This document shows positions 22,900-41,426 of a stretch of DNA of 64,000 bases, one piece after another. The position numbers and the translations under genes were made by a program. This stretch comes from Globodera rostochiensis (taxonomy: Eukaryota; Nematoda; Chromadorea; Rhabditida; Heteroderidae). The stretch covers positions 114,023 through 178,022 of the forward strand of contig JAEVLN010000052.1 of the NCBI GenBank assembly GCA_018350325.1, in the 5' to 3' direction. How positions within the stretch are numbered: position 1 is the first letter of the stretch; the number at the start of each line of letters is the position of its first letter. The notes under the pieces were generated by a model. It was not told the DNA's origin. It saw only the letters and a program-made list of their open reading frames with translations, and did not search any database.

Positions 22900-24414
22900 A
22901 TGCCTCTGAAGCTCCTCTTTGGTCGTTTGTTGGCCATAATAGAACAAGCATTGGACGCCCACCGATCGTTGGCCATCGAAGGAAGAATGTGGCGATTACA
23001 ATTGGACAATATTCGGAAAGAGAAGGGTCGGGGAACAAAAAAGCCCAAAATCAGAGAAAATCTTTTGAAGGGACCGTGACATGCTGGAGAAAGCCAAAGT
23101 TAGCTTAAAGCCCGAACAATCTGTGAAGTCGTCGAGCCAAACGATCGTCGGACGCTGGGAGATTGGGCACGAACAATCGGTCGAATTCCAATTAATTAAA
23201 TTTGGACAAGAATTACCGGACTTACCAATTATTATTCGACCCGAGACTCTCGTTCCGATTCTCTACAAAAATATAATCGAAATTCCGTCCTTTCTTTTAT
23301 TCAGACGCTCCCGCGGCCCGTCCGACCAATTTTCTTTGGCCAGTCACTTCCCCAAATCTCCGCCGCCGCCGATTCCACGAGAGCCCTCGCCCGTTATGAC
23401 ACGGCTTTGCCCCGTTTCACTCCCAAAAAGTCTTCTGCCAACCGAATTATACTCCCGCCGGGCTTTGTAGAAGGAATCCGCAACGGCGTCGCCATGGACT
23501 CATTGACCAACCACCGGCAACGACCGATGGACGAATCAATGCTAATGCCAAAAAAGTCAGACAATTACGAGGGTTGGTGACAGAAAAAGACAAAACTTAG
23601 TAAAAAGCAGCAGGTAACGGAGCCGAAAAGCCAAAAACAGTGATTCTGACCAATGGACGGGTCCCCCCGCCCCCGGAAGACCAAATTCAACAAACGTCCG
23701 GCAGCAGAACATTGCCAGAAGATGGGCAAGTGTTAGTGGAGCAAGGAAATAAATCCAAATGTGCAAGGCAAAGTTTGAAGCCCAAAAAAAACCGTTGAAC
23801 AGATCGAAAACCCGTCCCGTTGTCTGAACACCGCCACGAAGACATTCGACCAGCAACCGATGGGCAACGGTTGGGCCCCCAGGCAAAATATGCGGGGCAA
23901 ACGAACGAATACAAAGAGGACTTGGGCAAGGAGTTCACGAGAAGGGACGGGCGAAGGGGGGAAGGGGCGGCGGGTAATTTGAAGACAATAAAGGTACTGA
24001 GTTGACGGAACTCTTTCAGCGTACTTCGGCCCCCTAAAATACAACGGAGGCGACGGTCCGGCAAGTCGACTGGCAGGCTCAGGTGAAGTCGAATGATCAC
24101 AGCAAGACTAAAGAAAGCTAAAATGGCCTCTCCAATTTACTCACTTCACTCTCCCAATTTAAGGAATTAACCCTCCCCCCGAGGGGACGCGCATTCGAGT
24201 GGAAATCGGAGGGAACCAAAGTGCGGGAGAAGAAGCAATCGCACAAGGCAAAGGACGGCAGGGCCAAGGCCAAATCAGTCCCAATGTGAACGCGCCGGAG
24301 GAAATAACAGGGAGCAGATTCCGCAACATCGACGAGCAGTTAAACGCACTGAACGGAGGAAATCGGGGACGAGGCCCAAATCGATATGTGAAGATGGATT
24401 TGCTAAATGAATAA
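22900..24414 (+). pseudogene. unrecognised low-complexity gene with two apparent frame breaks
   Basis: A chain of plus-strand segments reads as one protein: MPLKLLFGRLLAIIEQALDA from 22900, a coiled-coil-like basic stretch to KIRENLLK, then RDMLEKAKVSLKPEQ, IIIRPETL (donor near 23252), TLPRPVRPIFFGQSLPQ from 23305, KKSDNYEG, AEKPKTVILTNGRVPPPPED from about 23613, and finally INPPPEGTRIRVEIG to a TAA at 24412-24414. Two places do not read through. At about 23064-23066 a G-run (AAGGGACC) puts the two sides one base out of phase. At 23796-23798 a TGA follows KPKKNR directly after an A8 run, while the same frame stays open afterwards for about 65 codons. Both breaks sit at homopolymers, so sequencing or assembly error is as likely as real decay. 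I recognise no domain; composition is Gly/Pro/Gln/Arg-rich and disordered. Confidence 0.4.
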
Positions 24415-24641
24415 ATGGGGAAAAGGGCAATGCCGGGGGGCTCAGGATGAGAATTAAGCTAACCAAACTTTCGTGTCGTATTTGACCTTCGACCACTCTC
24501 TTCCGTTCGCCCAGAAGGCGCGACAGCACCCCCTCCCCCCCCCCCTCCCTCCCTCATTAGCAGTCGGTCATCCGTTTAAAATTTTATTGGCAAAGATCTT
24601 AAATCTCGTAAAAGACCTCCCCCCCCCCCCCCGCCCGATCG

Positions 24642-26165
24642 CTATTGCTCCTCCTTCCGTTCTGCCGCTTTTGTCCGTCTACGCCACTGGTCCAACCACC
24701 GAGGCGGAATCCTTTCCTTGGATACTTTCGGGTCGTTTGGATCATTTAAATGGACGCCCGTGTCCTTAGAAGAGCCGAGAACTGCCCCCACGGGGCTGAC
24801 CGCCCTGTACTGCATTCCATAGTCGGCAATTTCGAACAATTTGTTCAATTCCTGTACAACATTTATCAAAGATTAGTAAATTCAAGACAGAGAGAAATCC
24901 CGTCCTAAAAAGACTGACTTGTTGATGCAAATGTTGCCGATCCTGAAGAAAAACCAACGGAGGGACGGGCGTGTGATAAAACTAAAAAGTGAAAGTCAAG
25001 CAAATAAACGCTGGGTCCTTTTGTGCTTCTAGGTTTGGATTTGCAATGTTTTGTCAAATTTAAATTTAAATCAAATTAAAAATTTTAAAAAAATTAAAAG
25101 TTTCTACCCTCTGGAATTAAATATTTTTTGGAAAAATTGGATTTTTTTGATAACCACCCCCATCCGAAAGATTTCTTGATACATCACTGGCCCCAATAAT
25201 TGTCAAACTCTTAAAATGTACCCAAATTAATATCCGTATTTTCATATAGCCAAATGGAACTTTCCCATTTTATTCTATTTAAATATTAATTAATGACATT
25301 TAAATATTGTTAGCAGAAAACTTTCCCAACCAAAATTTTTATAATTTAATAAAAAAGACGTACCAATTCGGTAATTCGCTTGCGCAAAATTTCACCGTAT
25401 TTATCCAAAAGTTCCTCGATTTCCTGAAAAACAGAGCTTTTGTTGCTTATGGATTTAAAAAGAACCCAACTTGGTCGCGTTGCACATCTCCAGTACATCG
25501 CCAATAAACTTTAATATTTTGCATCAAAATAGGCACATCAATCTGAATAATCCATCATTTTCAAATTTAGTGTATTAATTTACCCGTACATTCCCCCCCC
25601 CATCACTCAATGAATTTTCAGTTTAATTAAAAAGGGAAAAGCATTTGCAGCTTTTATCGCTCGAGATTTCTATAGAGAAAAACTTTTAGTCAAGAGATTG
25701 GTTTTTGATTGCAAACCGTAGGGGATTCTAATTGGATATACCCTAATTAAAAGGGATTAGAATCATTCTCAAGACGGGACTTTTGTGAAGAGAATTCCGC
25801 GCAGTTCGCTTTCACCGGTCACCATATCTTCCAATGCTCTCATGTACAATTGGTTAAACTGTTGCCTCTTTTTGTCGCTCAATTTGCGGAGGTTTGATTG
25901 TTGATTGCCCAAGATAAGTTTCTAAATTTAATTCTTACGTTTTAAAACATTTTTTATCTCCGGTTTTGCTTACCACATCTTCCAATTCGGTGCCGAATTG
26001 GTTAAGACAGTCCAACGTGAATTTACGTTTCAATTTCCGCTCAAACATACGGTAATTCCCAGGGCAAAGGCCATAACCAAGAAATTTTCTGGATGTTTTT
26101 ATGGAATAATGAGACCGCTGCTGATTGGCGGATAAACAACACATCAAGTCGAATCTGTTCATCAT
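24642..26165 (-). CDS. rbfa: mitochondrial ribosome-binding factor A (RBFA)
   Basis: RBFA binds the small mitochondrial ribosomal subunit and acts in 12S rRNA maturation. ATG 26165 (or 26162) starts MMNRFDLMCCLSANQQRSHY, basic and Ser/Arg-rich as for a mitochondrial targeting sequence. The next exons encode NLRKLSDKKRQQFNQLYMRA and LEDMVTGESELRG (about 25795-25895), VPILMQNIKVYWRCTGD (about 25460-25540, the family's VxVYW strand), EIEELLDKYGEILRKRITEL (about 25365-25430), VPPLVFLQDRQHLHQQ (about 24920-24970, the family's VPxIxFVxD), and ELNKLFEIADYG (about 24810-24855), with a charged tail ending at TAA or TGA 24642. The combination of the VYW strand, VPPLVFLQD and LNKLFEIADYG fits animal mtRBFA closely. 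Its 5' end is divergent from CSTF2, about 630 bp away. Confidence 0.8.
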
Positions 26166-26798
26166 AAAAAGAGAATTTCGAAAGAAAGTGCACAACATTT
26201 TCTGAAAACACACAAATTAAAGACCATAGATGCCAAACCAGAAGGCCTACTTTTTGAGAAAACTTGTATCAAGGGGCTTTCCGAGGATGCTGATCAGTGA
26301 TCACGAAACTAGGGTAGAAAACAAGACCCAAATAGTTGTACCTATTTCACCACTTTTCCAAAAAAAAATTCATTAATAAAAACAAATTTTTGAATTTTTT
26401 CTTGCCAAGATTACCAATTTCAAAAAAATTTTCGACATTTTTTTGAAAATTTTCGAAATTTTTTTTTTGCACAATACAGCCTAAAGCTCGAAAAGCCTTT
26501 TTGAGGGATTTCGTACAACTAAATTTTTTTCTATTTTTTTTAATACCTTTTCAAAAATGTGTGAAATCATTTAATAATTGTTGAGCGAATACATTTGGAT
26601 CTTTAAGTTTTAATTCTCGACCATTTTTCACACCTATGTATTTTGCTTGAACCCGGGTTTTGGAGCCTATGTTGGCACTTTTTCTCACCTATTTAGTGCC
26701 TATTTAAAGAATTTTCGAACCTAAAAACCCTCGCCCTCCTATTAGTAATTCTAAACTTTTAAGTAAACCACCTTTTATTGCAAAAGAATCGCTTAAAA
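26166..26798. other. shared divergent upstream region of RBFA and CSTF2
   Basis: AT-rich 633-bp spacer between two divergent housekeeping genes, so it must hold both promoters. I see no clear TATA box at a fixed distance. Low-complexity T/A runs occupy 26340-26560. Confidence 0.5.
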
Positions 26799-28515
26799 AT
26801 GCAGAGTCAACAGAATATGGATTGTTCAGCACGATCAATTTTTGTTGGCAACATTTCCTATGATGTGAACGAGGATGAGTTGAGGAAACTTCTCTCAGCG
26901 GTAAATACTTTTTCTTTAGTATTTTTTTGGTCCACTTTCAAACAACTAAACAAAAAATGCAAAATATATCCGTGTTTTGAGTAAACCGATTTGACCGTTG
27001 TTTGTAAAATTGTTGACTTTAGTGTGGTCAAATTGTTAGTTTTCGCCTTGTACACGACCGCGAGACGGGTCGGCCCAAAGGCTTTGGTTTTTGTGAATTC
27101 GGCGAAGTGCCGCAAGCCGAGGCGGCTATTCGCAATTTCAATGGCTTCGAATTTCGCGGACGCCCGCTTCGCGTTGACTCAGCTACGGGGAACGATCGAA
27201 GTGCCGATGAGGTCATTGAAATCGAATTTCTGTAATTTTTTTAATTGAAAAGGAAATTGACGTTTTAAAATTAACGCTAACAAATCCCGTTTTCAACATT
27301 TTAGATGCAACAATTCCAAATGACATTGACTCGTCCGCAGACTGGCAACACCGAGGAATTGGGTCCCTATGGGCCAGAATTGGAGCCCGGAAAAGCACCC
27401 GAAGTCATTGCTCGCACAGTCGCGTCGATGCCTCCTGAAAAAATGTTCGAGTTGATGCGGTCCATGAAGGAAACGGTCAACAACAACCCGCAGATGGCGC
27501 GCCAACTTTTGATGGAAAATCCGCAATTATCCTACGCATTACTACAGGTGCAAACAATTCTCCATTCAAATTATGGAGCAAAATTGGGTATTAAAAAATG
27601 TTTATTCAAGTAGGAATATTTCAGTTTAAAAGCGAACTTTTTGTTAGCACTTCCAGACAAGTGAATATTCATATGGGACAATTTTGCAGTCTTTAATGAA
27701 TGTGTTGGCATTTTTTCCTCGACAGGCTCAAGTTGTGATGCGGGTGGTGGACCCGAAAATTGCCTACCAAATGCTCCACCGTGAACATGCTCAGCCGCTT
27801 CCTCCGCCCGCTTCAGCCCCTGCCCATCATTCCCAACAATTCTCCGGGAAGCCCCCGCAAATTCCGCCGCAATTCAATGTTCCCCCACCGGTCGTTCCAT
27901 CCCATCAGTTCCAAATGCCACCGCCTCCGCTGATGTCGGGCCAATTCCATCACGGATTTCCTCCCATGATGCCACCGCCAACGCTAATGCAACAGCAGCA
28001 GCAGCAACAGGGACCTTTCACACAGCAACAGACGGCACCCGGTCCACCCATGGCAGTGTCGGCTGCAGCTGCTGCTCCGCCCCAACAGCAACAAGTAATC
28101 GAGTTGAGGGCCTCTACCTAGTTTTTGTAATGCGTAAATTATCTCCAATAAATGTTAGGCTACTACGCCATCTCCACATGCCCAAACGGCACAGCAAAGT
28201 AACAGCGATAATCTGGACGAGGAACAACAGGCCCAAATGCTAGTAAGTTTTGTCAATGTTAAATTTGAAAATGGTAATTAAACTTTCGAATGCCAGAACA
28301 TGGACGGCAATATTATTTTTACGCCAGTGAATTCACTTATTTTTTGCCTAACATAGAGCCGTATACTCACTAAAACCCCCCAATGTCATCCTTTGAAATT
28401 GAAGGTTCGCGTGCTGCAACTCACTGACGAACAAATTCGCATGTTACCGCCCACCGAACGAGCCCAGGTGATCGAATTGCGCAATCAGCTGAGAAGCGCC
28501 GGTGCGAGTGCATAA
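26799..28515 (+). CDS. cpf-2: cleavage stimulation factor subunit 2 (CstF-64)
   Basis: CstF-64 binds the GU-rich downstream element of pre-mRNAs and promotes 3'-end cleavage in the nucleus. ATG 26799 starts MQSQQNMDCSARSIFVGNIS; IFVGNI is RNP2 of the RRM and GRPKGFGFCEF near 27075-27105 is RNP1. The RRM is followed by the hinge domain that binds CstF-77 or symplekin: PEVIARTVASMPPEKMFELM, QMARQLLMENPQLSYALLQ and AQVVMRVVDPKIAYQMLHRE. A Pro/Gln-rich linker with polyQ at about 27985-28010 follows. The last exons carry the C-terminal helical domain, QLTDEQIRMLPPTERAQVIE, ending at TAA 28513-28515. All parts of the family are present at normal length for a nematode (about 330-350 residues). Exons are near 26799-26900, 27030-27212, 27304-27548, 27725-28095, 28158-28240 and 28406-28515. 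It is convergent with the TMEM256-type gene. Confidence 0.92.
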
Positions 28516-28812
28516 ACAATAAATTAGCACTCAGAATTTTGGGGTTGGACGTTTATGGGCGTTTGATCTCTTTTCTGTATTTTAAATCCAATTCATTTGT
28601 GAGAACTCAAATAATTGAAAGTTCCAGTTGTTATTTATTCCAACCATTGGTGATATAAACAACTAATGGTAAATATTGGGTTCTTTCTTTGAAATTTTGA
28701 AAACAAAAGTTTCAAATTAAACAATGCTTATAGAATAGAAATGTTCTATGCACTGGTTTCATGTGTTGAATAGCTTTTGTACATTCTATCAGACTCCGTC
28801 CTCTGTTCATCT

Positions 28813-29621
28813 TTACAATGCGAAAGACAACCATCCAAGAATGAACATAAGACCTGTAAAGATTTAAATTCGACTCTAAACCCATAGGGGTAATGCCCAC
28901 TACCCCGCGGGTACCTCCCGATGACAATAGTTTTATGCCCACCTCCGAGCGGTGAGATTGTTCGGATTTTGTCGTTGTTCCAAATGCCGTAGGCGTAACA
29001 AGAGCCGCAGAACATCAAAATGCCGGACGTGAATAGGGCGACCGTCAGCAGGGGGTAGCGGGAATGAGGTGCGAATAGGATGGCCAACGTGTGGAGGAAG
29101 TGGTGCTTATTGGCGTTGTCCACCGCTTTTTTACGCCTCTCGTCGATGCTTGGGTCCATCAGAACTAAAGTTGTTGACAAATTACAAAGCTGTACCAGTA
29201 CCACAAAGGGCCATAATTAGATGGAAAAATATATTTTGCCCCCGAAGGGTTTCTTTTCGTGATAAATAAAATTACTTTTTTAGAAATCCTCCCTAACTCA
29301 ATGTTTGTCTTGCTTTCAATATTTTTAAATTTGGCCAATTTTCATTAAACCAAAATTCCCATAACCTCTGTGCGCGCTGAACGCGGCCATTGCCACGGCA
29401 GCGGCGCCCGAAAGTCCGGCAATTCGGCGGCCAATTGCATTCATCGGAAATTGGTGGTCGCTCCACGCAAAAATCGGCTTACCAAATGCACTCGGCCGCT
29501 GTGTAATATTTCCAACAGTTACCGAAGAAGTGTTAACGCCGAAAATGGACCACAAATATTTCTGAGCGGAAATTGATAAATCTGCAGTTGATTGCAAAAA
29601 ACTGTGAGCGCATCCTTCCAT
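28813..29621 (-). CDS. TMEM256/DUF423-family membrane protein
   Basis: ATG 29621 starts MEGCAHSFLQSTADLSIS, and the first exon continues to IGRRIAGLSGAAAVAMAAFS with AHR, the family's N-terminal GA-AVA helix and its conserved GAH-like turn. The intron donor is at about 29363. Exon 2 (about 28953-29172) encodes DERRKKAVDNANKHHFLHTL, the family's ANKHHFLHSLAL signature, then two helices ending IRTISPLGG. The last exon (28813-28855) encodes LMFILGWLSFAL and TAA, matching the family C-terminus GGxLLxxGWLxLAL. The human protein has the same four-helix plan, including KANKHHFLHSLALL. Length is about 170 residues, longer than the human protein because of the N-terminal extension. Function is unknown; the family is found in bacteria (YgdD) and mitochondria. 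Tail-to-tail with CSTF2, 297 bp apart. Confidence 0.85.
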
Positions 29622-30670
29622 TGCTTATTTGTTAGCACTCGTTAATCTGACATAAAATTTTATAATATTCAATACTTGCAGGGAAGTCAGTCCTCACCCC
29701 CCCCCCCGCCGAAATGTTTTTTGAAAAAATTTAATAAATATTGTTAAAATGTTAAAGGATATTTGTTAAGAAAATTGGTCCAATTGGAAATCAAAACGGG
29801 TCCCCCCTATTCGGTTTTCGGTTACCCGGGTGTCGCCCAAAAACCGAAACCGGGGGTTGCAAAACCGGCCTAACCGAAAAGCGGGATCCCCGGTTTAAAA
29901 CCGACCGTGACCAACTCCAAAATTAAAATCTTCAACAAATTTTCCCGCGGTGGGGCGGTCAACTGCGTCCCAGCCAACTGTGTCTTGGGGCCAACTGCGG
30001 CTGGCCAACTGCGTCTAAGTGTTTGTAGGGGCTTTTCTGGCGTGTACAATTCGAATCTGTCCTCTGTTTCGACCGATCACGAACCAGTATCAATTTTGGC
30101 CTCTAAAGCATTCAAAATCCAATGTTTTTCATTGTAATTTTGTGATTTTTGAAGACTTGAGACGCAGTTGACCCGCTTCGACCGCCGGAGGGAGCGGGAC
30201 GTTTGGGCGCCAAACCAGCAATTGTTATTCAGAAAATTTTCAAATGAATTTATAAATAGTAATACATAATATTTACAAAAAATATTTTAAATGTTTAAAA
30301 GATTTCTAAGATTATTGTCTGTAAAACTTCAAAAAGAAAAATTTATCATTTGTGAAATTTCAGGGTAATTTTCCGGTTTCTTGCCAAAAATTCTAGCATT
30401 CACGGCTTGTTGGTCTCCAATTGAAAATCTACAGAATTCGTTTGTGCACCCAATTTGAACCGTCTTTACCAAACAGATTTTGATTAGATCGAAAAAATTC
30501 ACAACATTTTTTGTCCAGAGAAAAAGTCAGTTTTTAGGAGGAACACATTTTTGGAAAAAAGGAAAAGCCGAAATTCCAAGCGGTATCCCCGACAACTGCG
30601 TTTATTCGTACATAAAGAAAAATAATTAAATTCATTTTATAAATTGACGAATTCCGTTTTCACTGCTGTG
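29622..30670. other. intergenic, repeat-like, no supported gene
   Basis: Contains a C-run (29697-29708), a block of CCGGTTT/AACCGAAA motifs (29810-29905) and several copies of CAACTGCG (29958-30016) with the inverted form CGCAGTTG near 30163. The inverted motifs suggest an old mobile element but I could not define ends or a target duplication. The 76-codon frame at 29907-30137 lacks support. Confidence 0.45.
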
Positions 30671-37507
<6,837 letters not shown>

Positions 37508-39574
37508 AGTGTGGGGGATCCGCTGACAATGAAAAGGGCTAACTAAGCAAGCTCATACATTTGCCTATTTTGTCAACTTTCAAAAGGCCCAAAAATCTAC
37601 CGACAAAGGAGAAGCGAGTTCTTTTATGAAATTCTCAAAAATCCAATTAAATTGATTGAATTATAATTAATTCGACACCAAATAGTGGAAGAAAAATTAA
37701 GGAAAATTAGAAACAAAGTACATGTGACGTATATTTATTGACTCTACAGCAGCAGAAGGGGAACAATCATCCGAGAGTTTGTTATCAATTACTATGCTGG
37801 GATCCTCAAATGATAACGATCGAATGACGTCAATAGAAAAGAAATCCAAAATCCCCATGCTTCAGTCTTTAATTGTGGACAAAAGCTTCTCGACATACCT
37901 CCGGCAGTCTTCTTTTTGACCATCGATTCGAATTTTCGGCGGAAAATGGAGAATTGGAAGAAGTGGAAAATGTACGCCCTATCAAAAGTGTTTTTCGGAA
38001 AGGAAGGGGGGGGGAGTGGTTTCGCCAATTAATGGTGGGTAGGAAGTTGAGGTCGAGAAGGCCATTATGGCGAGAATTTTGGGAAGATCGATTAAGGAAC
38101 GACGAATTGACGGAGAGGGGGGGGGGCATCGATCATTCAAAATTAAGAAAAACGATGGTCGTACGCTTAACACCGGTCCAACAAACCCTGAAAATATTTA
38201 TCGACTCTCAAAAAACCTTTTTTGGGAAAAGTCCCCCCCCCCCCCCCGCTGCGTGAGAAATGCGGCAGAGCAAATCCGTATCGGAGAGGGAATAAATATC
38301 AAAAGTGGTCACCGCTCTATTGCACATGCCGTCTAATCCTATCACAGTTCGTTTAGCTTAGGTTTCAAATCCGGTTTAAGTGTGTCAACGGGAGCTCAAT
38401 TCATGGCATTAATATAAATCGGCCTTTTCAATAACATAATTTATCTTCAATCGATTAGCTTCTGTTTGAAGATAAAATTGCTTCACGAATGAACCGGTTA
38501 AGTTTAAAGAAAGTTATAGTCCTTTTTTACAAATTTACGATCAACACTCGGATAGGAAGCGCTCGGCCTAGGCCAATCAATCCTAGCACGGCTTATCGGG
38601 GCCCAAACCCGGGCCCAAACGTCCAGCTCTCCCGGCAGAAGAGGAAGACGAGCAGGCTTATGCCATTCGTTCGTACGAGAGGGAGGCCGTTCGGCGACGA
38701 CGCTCAGTACCTACAGAACCAATCCAAAATTAAGCCTTCCACCATTACTCTCGACGTTAGTTTCGTTTCTTCGTAGTCGTCCAAAGCAGATTTGACTTCT
38801 TGCAGTACATTCTGCAACTCCACAAAGCCGTGTTGGGAAACAATGTGGCGGCAGGAAGATTGCGGACCTGCGATCTGATTGTTGGAGAGGGTGAGGAGGC
38901 GTTCGTGCCATGGATTGGGAGGGTGTCCAGGCGCCATGGAGACTTTGTGCGACGGCTGTACATCGAATTGAGCTGCGTGATTGCCGCTAGCGAATTGGCA
39001 GCCAGAACTCAATTTTTGTAACCCGGTTTAATTTAATTTATGCTCAGTATTTAGACAATTTAGTTGGCAAGCTCTGTGCAAAAAATCAGGAAGAATCTGC
39101 ACATTTAAAAAAAATTCCCCACATACGAAAAGCGGCACTCGATTTCCTTGTAACTTTGGCAGAACGCCAACGCCCAATGCCATATTAATTGCTATTTCCT
39201 TCGTTAAGTTATATTATAAATCAAAAAGTTTGAGGGTTAACGAATTCTGACTGTGATCACAGTCAGATGCATTTAACCCTGAGGGAGCAGAAGGCAAAAT
39301 GTGTGAAATTGCGAAGTTCTTCGAGTGCAACGGCCATTTAAAAAAATTTGATTCTTAAAAACATGTTAAACTGTTACATTTTGAATTTTCAAGTTTGTTC
39401 GAAACGGGGTTTAGATGAGAACTGATGTGATTTCGGATTCTACGCCCTCGAACCCCCCCCCCCCCTTCCCAAAAAAACAAAATTCATTCTCGACTTTGAA
39501 AAAAAAATATTTAAAAGGACCCATGTATTATTTGTAATTGCGCTGGCCATTTGTATTTCAGGTTAAATTTCGCT
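37508..39574. other. intergenic, no supported gene
   Basis: About 2 kb upstream of the ATPase, so it probably includes its promoter. Several frames of 60-127 codons are open on both strands (for example 37873-38256, and 38489-38776 overlapping a minus-strand frame 38704-39012), but none shows a domain, a signal peptide joined to exons, or homology I recognise. A C-run lies at 39452-39463 and G-runs at 37994-38012 and 38117-38126. Confidence 0.45.
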
Positions 39575-40177
39575 ATGCGTCTGATATCAATGGTTCTGCT
39601 TATCACTTTTTTTTATTTCAGTGGGCGAACGACACTTTACGGTATTTTTATTGAGTGCACACTTATAGTAGATATTTTCGAATTAAGATTTCTATTACAG
39701 TTTATAAATCATTATCTGGTGTTCACGAACCCCCTGTAACAGCTGTGAAGGTTGGTTAAAAAATGCATTTTTAATCGATTAATTTATATAATAAAAAAAA
39801 ACGTTTTCTTTGTTAATTTACATGTCGAAAACTTTGACAGCTTCGTGAATCGATTGACGAGTCCGATTTCATTGAAAGGATTCGACAGGTTATCCGAGAC
39901 GAGGCATGCTTCTGTTTTCCGTTAGAGAGAATCAGGCAGTCTAAGCCCCCAAATTTAGGTAAAGGAACTGCAGATGAAAGAACGCATCAAATATGCAGCA
40001 AAGGTAAAATAAAAATGTATAAAATAAAAATCTATTAATGCTTATACTTTAGGCTCAACGGGAAATTTCGGCCGACAAAACAAGCCCCGCCTTCTCATTT
40101 CGAGTGCATATGAACTTCTCGAGGCTTTTCGACTTTCTCTAAAACGACAAATTCCGAATGAACGCCGAGGGGATTGA
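39575..40177 (+). CDS. small secreted peptide precursor, C-terminal segment resembles CRF/urocortin/DH44 peptides
   Basis: ATG 39575 begins MRLISMVLLITFFYFSG, a signal peptide. Exons near 39575-39641, 39700-39750, 39841-39956 (or to 40003) and 40053-40177 join in phase: GRTTLY|VYKSLSGVHEPPVTAVK|LRESIDESDFIERIRQVI with a Cys pair in DEACFCFP, then IRQSKPPNL, and last GSTGNFGRQNKPRLLISSA followed by YELLEAFRLSLKRQ and IPNERRGD, stop TGA 40175-40177. The segment QNKPRLLISSAYELL has the residue pattern of corticotropin-releasing-factor family peptides (N-K-P-x-L-x-I...[DEH]-x-L-L, as in insect DH44 and in urocortin/sauvagine). There is no dibasic site before it; a single Arg (FGR) precedes the Gln. 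No C-terminal Gly-basic amidation signal is present. Two donors with the same phase (after 39956 or 40003) allow an 16-residue difference. The peptide match is a pattern reading, not a search result. Confidence 0.5.
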
Positions 40178-40708
40178 ACACTTTTCCAGTCTTCCGAACG
40201 AACCGAAATTTTAAAATGTATTTGGCATAAATAATGTTTTACTTTTAGACCGTGTGCACTTTGCAATTGTGCCGGATTTAGTCTTTTTAAAGTTATATTT
40301 CGCATATCGTATTTCTCGGCCTAAATTAGCCCAAAATTTGAAAACAAACATTTTTGGCGGGGGGTGGAAGAACGGAAAGTGTCCTTTTGTTGATGGGATT
40401 TGAGCGAATTTAGTTTCTTTTTCGTGAGATAATAAAATATTCTTTAGAAAAATTAGGAGATTTGACTCATCTCGACCAAGAAAGCAGAGTAGTTAAATTA
40501 AATCAGCAATCCGACTTCGAGTTTTTACATGTTAAGTGCGGCGGGAAGCCCACAAATCAAATTCTTTGTAAGAGGAGGAATGGTCGAAAATTTAATCACC
40601 ATGCCTATGTAATATGCGGCAGTTTCGGACGAATTGTGCGAGGTTTCGGATGGAGGGAAAAAGTTTCTTTCATTTGGCGAAAAAGTGTCAAACATAGGAA
40701 TCTTCCAA

Positions 40709-41161
40709 TCAAATGTCGTCCACCGTTGACAATTTTACCGTTCCATTTTCTCCCGACTTGAACGGCGGCTGGCCCAAATAAGAGCAAGTTGAACAGCGAA
40801 AAGCGTCACCCAAACCGCACTGAAAATGATAGAAACCTTTATTATAGTAGCCAGCCCCCTCCGAAATGTTTGATGACAAAAAAACCACAGGGGGGGGGGC
40901 TTTTTAAAATTAACAATTGCTCGCCCCCGCCTCCCGTAAACATTTCACAACATTCCAGTAGTTTTAAAGTTAACAAGGCTATTTCTACTAAATTAACGAA
41001 TGCTTACGCTTCCACAAGATGATTTCGCTATCGTTTGGTTCACATCCGACCCAACCGTCTGATCTGCCAATCCGCAAGAGCAATTTTTACAAGGACGTTT
41101 TTTCGTTTGATCACCGGCAGCGGGAACACAAGCTAAACAAAACTCAGCAGCTTTTCTCGAT
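40709..41161 (-). CDS. ciapin-1: CIAPIN1/anamorsin (Dre2) C-terminal Fe-S domain
   Basis: CIAPIN1 is an electron-transfer component of cytosolic iron-sulfur protein assembly. Two exons are clear. Exon 41008-41161 encodes [15 protein letters not shown] and [14 protein letters not shown], the first cluster-binding motif (C, then CxxCxC). Exon 40709-40819 encodes [19 protein letters not shown]. Across the junction (AGC|GTAAGC to CAG|TGC) this makes [15 protein letters not shown], the family's twin CxxC motif with seven residues between. The stop TGA is at 40709-40711, ending LSTVDDI. All metal-binding Cys are present. The N-terminal methyltransferase-like half is not identified; exons at 41427-41806 are upstream on the same strand and may or may not belong to it. 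The incoming exon needs phase 2. Confidence 0.8.
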
Positions 41162-41426
41162 CTATTTTAAATTAAAAAATCTTATTTTGGCGAAATGAAT
41201 TTTGCTAATTTAAAAATAACTTTTCCCATCAACTTTCCAAAAGTGACGGCTAATCGCGAACTAAAGAAAGTGAAGAATACTGCCTCCAGATTAAATCATA
41301 TACCAATAGAAATTATGCTTCCGGCAATAATTTTACGCTAGTTATAGCACTACAAGTTTTTGAAAAACCATAGGAATGGGGCCTTTTAGTTGAATAAAAC
41401 AAATTCTTTCCTCATTTGTTTTGGCC

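Noticed and set aside
23557..24100. Minus-strand frames of 103-137 codons with signal-like segments
   Set aside because: Antisense of the plus-strand gene at 22900-24414, with no exon structure of their own.
29800..30620. Possible third transposon with CAACTGCG repeats
   Set aside because: No terminal inverted repeat with target duplication could be found, so it is listed only as a repeat-like region.
38489..39021. Overlapping frames on both strands of 66-102 codons
   Set aside because: They compete with each other and show no domain or splice support.
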